Source: Cardinalis cardinalis
Taxonomy: Eukaryota; Chordata; Aves; Passeriformes; Cardinalidae
NCBI GenBank assembly: GCA_014549065.1
Contig: JACDOX010000015.1
Span: 2,706,594 to 2,770,593 of the forward strand
Length of the DNA: 64,000 nt
Direction of reading: 5' to 3'
In this document: piece by piece, positions 53,801-64,000 of the stretch
Layout of the letters: each line of letters starts with the position of its first letter
How positions within the stretch are numbered: the first letter of the stretch is position 1
Notes under the pieces: model-generated
What the model saw: the letters and a program-made list of their open reading frames with translations, nothing else
Databases searched by the model: none
Told to the model about the DNA's origin: nothing
Position numbers and translations under genes: made by a program

Positions 53801-54861
53801 ACATAAAAAATTACAGTATGAATAGTTTCACGTGCCCCAAGTTAATCTAGTACTTTGCAAACTGATGCAGTTATAACTGTTTTAAATAAGCATCAACTAT
53901 TTGTCCTGAGTGCTTTTAAAAACAAATGTAGCATATAAACCCAAATTNATGATACTTTTAGATGGCATTTTAGGAGAAGTTCTAAATTTCTGAACAAATT
54001 AATGTCAAACCTTACTTGAACAGACACATAATTTCAATCATCAAAGGGAAGGATCTTGGGCTCTGTACTTTTTGAAATGCTTGTGCTCTGAATGTGAACA
54101 TTTTGGTGAGATTGTACTGGACTGACAGTCATATCACATTGAGCCTTTTAAATTGTGTCTGCTACTAAAAATATAAAGCAAAACAAACTTGGAATTATTG
54201 CATATGTGAGTAATGAAGTGTGAAATCTGGAGCTAAGGATTCCACTTGTTGCACCACATCATGCTCTGCAGGGAAACCAGTACACTTGATGCAATTCTTG
54301 ATCCTTCATAGGGAAGAGTATTCAATTTCCAGTTTCTCTGGGTGCCTTATTGAAAGCCTGCNGTTATTGACTTGCAAATGTAGGATTTTTTGCCTGAATT
54401 AACAGGTGAGCTGAAACCACTCCCTGCAATACTGTTTGCAGATNGATGCTATTACTACAGAAACTAGAATTAGCTGCAAACAGCTTGAATGCTAAGCAAC
54501 AAGACCACTTTTTAAAAAAAATTAATAGGCCATTCTGTGTTTCTATTTGATGGTTTCATCTTTTGTATTTTCCTGAGTGAAAGATGAAATATAGATCTTA
54601 TATCTGATTTTTTTTTAACTTCAGAAAGATGCAGTACATTCTGAACCTTCACATGCAAGCCTATTTGCATGTTTTTACTTTAGAGTCAGAACCATCAAAG
54701 AGTAGAAGCTTGTTGTTTTAATTCTTTATATGGCAGATTCAAAANAAGTATCTGAATAGTAATTGAATTTGTAAGATTTCANGATTCAAAAGACAAATAG
54801 AAAGCAAAGATCATGAAAGAGATGCAGTCATTACTGTAGTTTCTGAATTATCACTGANTAT

Positions 54862-54945
54862 GTCACTAGATAACATCCTGAGGCTCTTTCCAACCTCNCT
54901 TGTCCTATGATCCCATGATCACACTGNGATCCTGTGAAGNGATGA
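54862..54945 (+). mobile_element. Very short CR1-type 3' end, copy 2
   Basis: It carries the same 'taacatcctgaggctctttc', 'caacctc.cttgtcctatga' and 'tcccatga' tail as the copy at 52080, followed by a further 'gatcctgtgaa' unit. Four ambiguous bases fall in or beside it, so the consensus here may mix alleles or paralogous copies. Confidence 0.55.
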
Positions 54946-55169
54946 AGGTGAATACAAACAGAAGAATAAATACCATTCTGAAAATGGTGTGGANTATTTC
55001 AACTCCCATTCTCCTCCTAGCAGAAGTACATCACTTACTGTACTTCAAGTTCAACATGTTCTATTNAGTCACCATGGAAAGGGCTGATGAAGAATGTGCC
55101 CTTTTAAGTTTCTTTTAATGTTCAGAGCAGTGAACTACAGCCTTTGGAGGACACCACTCTGTCANCTTT

Positions 55170-57550
55170 GTATTAATGACTCATTATAACATATATTTTA
55201 GATCTTTTGTAGCACATTTTGTGACTAAAATATATGATCTACAGCAAGCCCTAGAGCTGTAAGAATGAAGAATTCTCTGAGATTCACAGTGGAGAAGAAA
55301 GAGCAAAGGAAACTCTGCAATCAAGTAAAAATGGACTTTCAAAGATGACCTTTAACTATTTTTGTCACTGTCAAGACTCGACAGGGATTGCTGCCAAAGA
55401 CTCCCAAGACACCACATACAATGAGACAAATCTGCATAANATCTACACGTGCTCACTCATCTGCAATGGGATCATACAGAAGTCAAAATTAGGACTGCAG
55501 CTTTCTTCTGCTCCATATTGTACAAAAGGTTCTGCAGATACCTGAGAAAGCTGCCAAGCTTGCAAATCATAAAGACAAAGAGTTCACTCTGTTGTCTGGT
55601 GCCTGTGTTCAGGGGTATTATTGCATTCAGATTTGGAATGAGCAGAAAGGTCTGTTTGGACAGAGATCTTTGCAAACAGGTATGTAACAGTGACAGCAGC
55701 ATCCACATTGGGATGATGTTGTGCTGATTCCTTACAGCAGCAGCTGTGAGAAGGGACTACAATAAATGAAAAGAGGTGGTATCAACAAAAGGGACAATAT
55801 GGCTATACTGTGTCACACACTGTATACAGTCCAGCTGTGACAACCACCAGTATCCAAATGGCATCTGATTAATTTTCTTTCTGTAATTTTAATAAATAAC
55901 CCATCCTTATTTCTGAATGTTCTGTGAGGTTAATATCTAGGTATAGTATGTTAAATTATGTGNTTTTAGAATGAATCAAGCTGACACNTCTCTCTGAAAT
56001 AAATGCTCTTCAAAATTAGTGGGAAAATGGCAAACATCAATGCTGACATTTGATAAAATAAGTACATAAATAAATGAAGGGAGAGAGGCAGTGGGCCTTT
56101 TAAATTCTGTAGCCTTCAAAAATCACCCCTGTGTCTCCCCAGTAGACCACATTACATCCTCAATTTTCAAACAAAATCCTTTTGACAGCACAATATAGCT
56201 TTTAGATTGACCAGCTAATCTATTATTTGAGTAAGCAAATGACTACCAGTTATGATGGTAAAGATGAGAGTCATTGTGTCTTCAAAAAATCCTCCCTGTT
56301 AGAAAATTAGCTTTAGCACATAGTGAGTATTACACATGCTGCCTGGAGACAGACAAATCTGTAATTTTTTAGTGAGAAAAATGTAGACAGGGGGCTTAAA
56401 TCTCACCTCTATTCTACTCTTGCCAGTGCAGTTACTTTAATAGTTCTAAAGAGGCTTAGAAATGTACATTGCAGCCCAGTGCTCTCCAACAGGCACAGCT
56501 GGTCTCTGCAGTTACCCTCTCAGCTTTCTGAAGCACACTGTCTTTGATGCANTATCCCCAGGAGCATCTTTCCCACCATTACTCCTGACTGTTCCAGTGA
56601 AGAAAAGGGACACAATACCTGCCACAACTTAAAGTGTATCCCTTTTCCAANGCCTTCCACTTCCTACACATTTCCCTCTAGCATCCCAGCTTCAGGTACA
56701 GCTCAGTCTGGGAGCTGATGATGAGAGATGGGTGACCTGAGTGCCGCCCTCCCATTTGGGTCACAGGCAGGATCAGGTCCTTTTCATTCAGGACACCTGT
56801 CCAGCTTGGGCACCAGTCAGTGTCATCATTCAGCAGGGCCATCACTCAGGTGCTGCCCTGAGAGGACAGCACAGCTTAGCATTGAACAGATACAGCATCA
56901 CTCCCTTTACAAGGAGGGTTCAGAGCCTCTTAGGAACATGGCTTCTACTACTCTGAATGTTACCCAGACAATAACTCATCGTTCTTTCCTGAAGGCAAGG
57001 TTTGCAGATATCCTGAACAGCAAAAGTCAACACATAATCAAAAGCAAACAGACCAAAACCAGGTGTCATCTCAGGGAAGCCCTGGAGCTGCTGGCCTCTG
57101 AGGATACAGTTACAAGGACCAAAGAAAGATGCCAGGGACTAANGAACAAACAGAGAGCCACTTTTCCTGGCTATACAGTGCTCTTCCTCAGTATCTGAGA
57201 AGCACAGTGCAATTTCTGTCAGAAGCACCACCACAGTGACAACCTGGGCTTCCCTAGACGCAGGATATCCTCTCCCAAGTTCATTTTGTCAGTCTAAGTT
57301 TCTGATATTTACCCATCTGCTGAAAAATCTTACTTAGCAGCCAAGGCTTTGCACACTCAGAGGTACAAATGCAGGCTTGCTCTCCCTTCAAGCCTATAAA
57401 GTGCAACACACTCTGAAGGCCCACCAAGGACTTACCAAACCCAAAGTATAGAAGACAAAGTCTAAAACTGTAAATTCTTACTGGCAATATGAGCTATCAT
57501 CATATGTCATCACATTGTAAATCAATCAAACTAAGAGCATTTTACCAAAG
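55170..57550. other. Unique DNA, no gene seen
   Basis: A 156-codon plus-strand frame at 56728-57198 lies in a slightly GC-richer block but has no recognised domain and several overlapping frames of similar quality. No RNA gene or named repeat. Confidence 0.45.
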
Positions 57551-57554
57551 TTCC

Positions 57555-57612
57555 TCAGCACTTTGGAAAGCATCAAGCCACTTACTTGGGTGCCTAAATT
57601 TGAATTGTTCAC
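57555..57612 (-). repeat. Possible ancient amniote interspersed repeat
   Basis: 'ctcagcactttggaaagcat' and 'caagccacttacttgggtgc' then 'ctaaatttgaatt' resembles an old repeat common in reptile and bird genomes. Its family and strand are uncertain. Confidence 0.3.
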
Positions 57613-58677
57613 AAGTGATTGGTCTAATGGGCAAGAACTAATGGGACAAGCCAGGACTCAAATCATTACCAAAGCCTGCTCCAGTTCTCATCTCTCAAAC
57701 CATTTTGCCTCTTAATTTAATTGCCTGAAGAACATGAGATAGGAAGACAGAATACTTAATCATATTTAGCAGTTTTTTATCTAACTGCAATGAACATTTC
57801 TGGATTGCAGAGTTGATTTAATGAAGAACTGCATGCCAGAATCTCTTCCCCAGCACAAGACACAATATCAGCTGATATAAATTTCCAAAGTTCCATTCAT
57901 TATGTGGATTACTTAATACAGATGGCTGATAACTGTTTGAAAATTCCCTTGTTTGCTGGTCTATGCAAGCCTCAATTCACAAGTCTAAATGTACCCCTAT
58001 TAAGGAAAAGCACTTAAGCATGTGTTTAATTCCCCAAGTCCCAGCCTCCAATGCTTTCTGCAGTGGAGCTGTTGTAACTGTGATCCTCTAAAGAGGCTGC
58101 TTTCCAGAACAGGGGTGCTTTTCTGAATGGAGGCCACAGCTCATTGCAGAAATATGCAGCTGTCTTACTGAAATAAATGGTGCACTGTTACACTCCCATA
58201 CCTGGGCGAAGAGACTACACTTCAGCAGGGCCATTTTCCCACTGGTTCCTTACAGCAGCAGCTGTGACAAAGCTTTGGTACTGAATTAAAAATCTGGCTT
58301 ATTTTCTGGTCATCCGTAGTCTTAATTGCATGATTGCAAAATGTGGGGAGAAAAAAGTCAGTGTTTTGTAGCTCTCTGACCTCTATGAGTTTCATGATTC
58401 TTGGAAGAAGTACTATTTTACTATTTAAAAGTACTATTTTTTCACTATTTAAAATGAATATAAAAACATATTTTAGAGCTAAATTTTATGTTTCAGAAGA
58501 AATGTTGCATCATTTTTTTAACCATAATTTTTATAATTCCAGATTGCAGTTTAGGGACCTAGAAACCAACTTTTTTTTTAAATTTAGAGTAAAAATTTTT
58601 GTATTAACAACATAGTTTCTGTTCATCAACCTTCTTGTTTCCATTGGGGTTTTTTTTTTGGTTTTCAACTCTATAAA

Positions 58678-58797
58678 TCCTAAATGTGCCTTTCATTTGA
58701 TTTTTCCACACTTTTAAGTACATCTGTTCAACATTTGGTTCATTATATACTAGAAAATATGCTCTGAAGAAATATTCATTTTTCTTTTCAGCCTACA
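58678..58797 (+). repeat. Unassigned dispersed repeat, copy B
   Basis: This is the partner of 53002-53118. The pair share block order and orientation but differ by several small indels, so both are old. Confidence 0.6.
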
Positions 58798-58937
58798 AAG
58801 AAAATGCAACAAAGCTGTACTAAATTTTTTCTTTTCAGTAGCTCATACTTAACCAGCTAACTCCCACATTTACTGAAAACAGAGCTGTGATTTAACTGAC
58901 ATGAGGATAACTGTGTGCCAAAAATATGTACTAAATT

Positions 58938-59300
58938 TTCATAGAATCACAGGATGGTTGAGTTTGGAAAGGCCCACTGGAGGTCATCGAGTCCAACCTC
59001 CCTGCTCAAGCAGGGTCCCCTGGAGCACTTCACTAGGGATTGTGTCCAGATGGTGTCTGGATGNCTCCAGGGAGGGAAACTCCACAACCTCTCTGGGCAA
59101 GCTGTGGCAGGGTTTGGTCCCTGCACCATAAAGAAGTTCTTCCTCATGTTCAGGTGGAATTCCTGNGTTCAGGTTTCTGCCCAGTGCCTCTTGTCCCACT
59201 GCTGGGCACCACTGAGAAGAGCCTGGATCCCTCCTCTTGGCACCCTTCCTCTGGAAACTGCTAGGCACAGACTGACCCTCAGTCTTCCCTTCTGAGCTGG
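58938..59300 (-). mobile_element. CR1 LINE fragment, well preserved
   Basis: Reverse complement of a CR1 3' end with clear blocks on the plus strand: 'catagaatcacaggatggtt', 'gaggtcatcgagtccaacct', 'ccctgctcaagcagggtccc', 'ccacaacctctctgggcaag', 'gaagttcttcctcatgttca', 'gtgcctcttgtcccactgct' and 'gggcaccactgagaagagcc'. Among the CR1 copies here it looks closest to consensus, so it is probably among the youngest. The many overlapping short frames in this span are translations of the repeat, not genes. It is 5'-truncated near 59300. Confidence 0.95.
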
Positions 59301-62300
59301 GGTATAGATTCCAGTTCCTAACTCTTTGAATCCTAGACAGCATTAAAACAGTATTACATCTTTAATCTATTTCATGGCAAGTGACACCAGATCATAATTA
59401 ATTTTAGTAGAAACTGTGATCTCTTTCACTACCTTCCTTATTGAATATCTCTTACCCCCTGTGATACCTGCCAACAACCTCTATACTGGGAAGATGGTGT
59501 TCCCACCTACTAAAAAAAGATCTCCCTCTTCTTTAAATAATAATTTNAAAAAATTAAATATGACCTCCCCCTTTTAAATAGTGCTAAAGAAACATTACTC
59601 ATGGATTAAAAGTTATTACTGTCATCTTCTTCTGTTAAAACCCAGAATATAACAGAGCAGATGTGTTAAATGCTAGTGGAAGACACACTATTTTGGATGA
59701 AGAATGGAAAGCAGCAATAAATACATTGTACACTTCATGCTGCAAATCTTGTCACCTCCTCAGTGCTCTTCCTCAAGCTGCATCCAAAAAAAAAATAATT
59801 AACCTGCCTGAATCTAAGTTCTGAATTCCAGTGAGTGTGACATCAGCNTAAGTTTTAGTGGAGCTGCTTCTTCAGTTATGGGATGGAATAGCCTGGCCAA
59901 GGCACTGACTTTTCTGCAGNCTGATGTAAAATACTCAAGGGTACAAAACCTGCAAACCTTTGCACCTTTGCACACCAGCCAGGCCTGATGATACACAGAA
60001 CACAGACTGAAATGGAATGCAGGCTGGCACCCCAGACTGAAACAGCAGCAATGGCTCCAAACAAAATCTGCCTGCTGCTGTAAGAGCCCTGAAGCTCTCA
60101 GGTGACTTTGCTACTTGTCAGACAGTGACACAAACACAACAGCATGTTGCTTCAGCCAACCTTTTTTCCATCTGAGTACAGCATCCTCTGGTCCCAGGCT
60201 AGCTGACTCCATGCAATTGCCTTAGAAAAACTAAAATTATGGGGAAAGGGAAATGTGTTATCAGCTTGAAGTTTCATGCAGATTTTCAGAGGGCTACACT
60301 TACCCAGCTGCCAGACCCCTGCTTAAGATGAGAGATTTTGTCATGAGGGAAGAGTCAGACTGAGAGTGCAAGGTACCAGAGGAAGGTAGAGCACCTACCC
60401 ATAAGATAACAAGGAAATCCCATGTGCTCGGGAGGAACAACCATAACCTGAACTGCCAGCACTGAATGTTCTGCAGATCCCATTGGTGAACAGTTNATAG
60501 CTCTGTTTTCTCTCCTGGATAATTTATCTGTGTTTCATTTCTGGGAGATTGCAAGTAGTAGAAAATAGGGAGCTATGGATTAGAAATTTTACCAAGTATC
60601 TCCATTGCAATTTGCTTTGGGACAGCTGGATTCATTCCCCACACTTTCCTCTGCAGAGAGGAAATCTTACATCCCAAATGTAAGGAATGACTGGATCCCT
60701 TCTGAAAGAAAGAAATTCACAGAATGAATTTTGTTCTCCTTTCTGATATGATATATTAAGTGCTATCCAGTGAAATGGTTCAGTTACTAAGGTTTAAGAT
60801 TTGTTCTCTGGTTATATAATTTACCACTAGGCACTGTTGCTTTCTTTCTGGAAAACATGAACCATGAACCAAAAAACCCTAAAAATAATGGCTATATGAG
60901 TACTTAGGGAAACACCATTCCCCTTTTTAGCAATTCTTTTCTTGATAGGGAGAAAAAAAANCCCAAAACAAACAAAACCCAAACCCTTTCAGTTCTGCCA
61001 TTCTAACATCATNTAAAAGCATTTAATTTTTCCCTCCTGGATGCAAAGCTGTGGTAACTGATTTTTTATTATTATTATTTTAAAGTGCATATGTAACAGC
61101 TTGGATTAGTAACAGAGCATACTTCAAGCCTGTTACTTAAAAATGCCTGCTTCCAGCATCTATCAGAAGTGGAAAACACCAAACTGAACTTGAGTAACTC
61201 CTGCAGAAGGATTACTCAGAATTCCATCTGACTGTGACTGTTTTCCAAAAGGTGGCATCAAGATTTATTTTCTTCTTTGGGTTTGGCAACATTATATTCT
61301 CAACAGATTGGTAATTTTCCCTGGTCTTCTCTTCCAGTTTTTTTGACTTCTCAGGGTTTCTTAATAAAAGTACTCCATCTATTTATTGACATATAAAACT
61401 CAGGATTGGTTTTGGATNGAACTGGTAAAAAGTGCTGGAAAGGTGGTAACCTGAACTCCCCAAGTAAAATAAAATTTGCAGACAGATATTGCTGTTATGG
61501 GAGATGAGAAGGAGAATGGTTTAGATATGAAGTTATTTTTATTTTCATAATATGCCCCCAAGTGCTGCATGCTCAGTTATCATGAGGTACTGTGTTACTG
61601 AATTCACCTTTGGGAAACACTAATGAAGAAAAAGATTCAAACAAACTGTACTGGAAAAGTTCCACTAAGGGTCATGATTCTTCATCTGCCTCCTGTTTTA
61701 AATATCTTTATTCTGTCTCCAAAAGGTAACACTGTTGGCACTCTCCCTCAAATAGCTCATCCACTCAGCCACTTTATAAGCACTACTGGCCTTATACACA
61801 TTAAGGCCTGGAGAAAAATCTTTCTCCATCTTCTCACCACACCCTCTAAAATTCCACTGGGACACCTATGGGTGTCATTGCTTCCTACAGAAAACCATCA
61901 ACAATCAGCTAATTTATATTCTTAATGAATCCCAGCATTGTTTATGCTGGCTGAGATGCCACATTGTAGAAGAGCAGCAGAAGCTGAGACCCACACCCAG
62001 AAAGAAATNNTCAAGCATGGATACCAGATCCATCNTTNCCTGCTTGCACGAGTCCCTGTGGAAATGCTGACTTGCTGCAGAAAAAGGAGCTATGTGGGCA
62101 AACACACTGCAGCCTAGAAGCTGTTTGGGACTGCTGTTCTCAGTGTTCTCAGAAGAAAGGCTTTTGGGTGGTACATTGTCCTAAGCAGCTCCTACTGAAC
62201 TTCCATCTGATGCTGCTCCTGCTCGAGGGTTCTTCGCCCTTCATCTGCTCCTTCCTGGTAACAGAAGCAAGGTCACCTAGGTGGGAGGTCCATTTAATTT

Positions 62301-64000
62301 ATTATTCAAGCATTTAGAAAGGTACAGATATTCAGCTTAGNTATCTGGTGAGCCAACAGTCACACCACTTTATTTGAAGTACAAACATTTTAATAGTCAA
62401 TATTTAGCCCCAAATGTAATCCCAGTAATTTTTCAGTGTTCCTTATAGTTTAATTTTCTGTTACCATTTAGCCAAATATACTAAAGGTTTCTGGATTACA
62501 AATTATCTGAAAACCACAACATTTAATGACATTAGATTAAACTTACTATTTTTTCCCTTACAAAACTAAACATAGTATAAATTCTTTTTAAAAAATTTTA
62601 TTGCACTTTTTATGCTTTGAGAAGCATTGAAAGTACATGGTTTCCACCAAGCACACGTGACTCAAAGGAATAAAAACTGCAGTTAGGCTTGTAAAAAGTA
62701 TATTATTTTTAAAGCCCTAACCCAATGTAGCGGAAAAGTCTTGTATGTCTTTACCTCTTTTATTGGCGAATATTAAGTGCAACCCCAACCCTTTATAACA
62801 ATGTATCATCTGTTTCAAATTGGAAGGAAATCAACTCTCTAATATGGTAAAATAACATATAAGTTAATTTTCTAATTGAACTCTCTGGTCTTGGACTGCC
62901 TGCAATAAACCTTGACAATCTGAGACCCAAGCAAGCGCTGGTATTTTGGAGAGCGGGTTGAATGTTACTAATTATAGACAGTTGACTATTTCCACCAGTA
63001 TAAAAAAAAGACCAGTTGTCTGCACACTCAACATTCAGGGCAAAAAAACACACTAATGCCATGTTATCATTGAGAACTGAAACCCACAGTATTCAGGAAA
63101 TTCTGAGCCCTGGTTCTCATAGTAATTACAGCTCAGCAGCATCCTCTCATGCAGGGTTAGGAACCAACTGAAATCTCACCATTAGCATATTCATAGCACT
63201 GGGCTTTTCAGACACTTGCAGCCCTCGGGGTTTTTTTCCCCAGACAGTGTTAATGACAAACCACAGTGGAATTCAGGTGTTTGTGAGCCAGCAAGACTTT
63301 GAATGACATTCTCCAAAGGAAAAATTTCACAACACTCGTAGTTGTGGTGTTACATTAAAGCCTATTCTCCTGAGCAGTGAGAACATGCATGGTACTGACT
63401 GCTGGTTACAAATTATTATTATTATGAAGTATGTGCACTGCACCAAATGTGCTCAAACAGCTTAGGAGGTCTGAAGTACCCATTTTTGGAAATGTTATAA
63501 AGATTGCAGGCACTTCCCATATTTAACAAATAAGACTGGAATGACAAGGAAGAAAACTGTATTCCTTGTTGAAAGGCCATTCTGTCTCCACTCAAGAGCC
63601 CCCCCAGGTGTAAACCACACAACTCCACCTGGAGCTCTCTCTTCTCTGCGCACTGGAGCATCTCTTCCAGAGGAAGCTGCCAGCAGAAACCCCAACAAGC
63701 CTCATCATGGAGGTCACATGGAATAAAACCTGTAACTGCCAANAAGTTATCAAGCTTATATGAAAACAAAGTTCAGTTAGAAGGAGGGAAACCACAAAAA
63801 AAATACAGAAAAAATAGTATGGGAATGCATTTGTGTGATCTACCTTGTGTTATGTAGGGCTGAAAAAGAAAAAAAAAATCCTTCCTCTAGCCAGTAGAGG
63901 AAAGACCTCTACTATTCTGACAGACAGTGGCCAAGTACGCTGTTACCACTTATAAGTTCTCCAGTTAGCAGGAAAAGTCTCATTAATATTGTATATATGC
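59301..64000. other. Unique DNA to window end, no gene seen
   Basis: No gene, RNA gene or named transposon. Small features are a TTA/ATT microsatellite at about 61065-61080, another at 63412-63424, and a four-base ambiguity cluster at 62009-62038. Frames up to 115 codons lack domains. Confidence 0.5.

Noticed and set aside
52080..58800. Idea of one segmental duplication covering 52-59 kb
   Set aside because: The three similar pairs have different offsets (about 2.8, 5.7 and 2.5 kb), which one duplication cannot produce.
1..64000. CRISPR arrays, bacterial operons, phage or plasmid features
   Set aside because: The sequence is vertebrate in character: CR1 LINEs and an LTR, with no ribosome-binding-site-led gene runs or spaced direct repeats.

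Overview
The window looks like gene-free (intergenic or deep intronic) DNA from a bird, most likely a songbird. Two things point there. At least a dozen 3'-end fragments of CR1 (chicken repeat 1) LINEs occur on both strands, at several ages. At 28677-29037 there is a 361-bp solo LTR whose sequence resembles, from memory, a class II endogenous-retrovirus LTR common in passerines. Base composition is A+T-rich and CpG-poor, and scattered single ambiguous bases suggest a consensus assembly of a diploid genome.

I find no protein-coding gene, no exon I can defend and no rRNA or tRNA gene. The longest stop-free frames reach only about 170-180 codons. They lack recognisable domains, and several lie inside CR1 fragments, usually antisense.

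Layout: 200-1690 holds two abutting minus-strand CR1 fragments; 1.7-14.1 kb is mostly unique A+T-rich DNA with one CR1 (4.2 kb) and an A/C-rich low-complexity tract (4.7 kb); 14.1-14.7 kb is a plus-strand CR1; 19.6-22.8 kb has three more CR1 pieces and an 87-bp pure A/T tract; 27.2-27.5 kb has an old amniote-type CR1; 28.7-29.0 kb is the solo LTR, followed by a perfect 20-bp palindrome; 29.3-39.1 kb is unique DNA with small tandem duplications; 39.1-40.7 kb has further CR1 pieces; 41-52 kb is unique DNA containing the two best candidates for regulatory elements (42.2-42.4 kb and 44.2-44.35 kb); 52-59 kb has short and unassigned dispersed repeats, a dense cluster of ambiguous bases and a well-preserved CR1; 59.3-64 kb shows nothing I can name.

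I did not find a previously undescribed system. The most checkable observations are the LTR with exact 6-bp target-site duplications, the 54.4-55.2 kb ambiguity cluster, the two regulatory candidates and an unassigned dispersed repeat pair (53.0 and 58.7 kb). Family assignments come from memory of consensus sequences, not from a database search.
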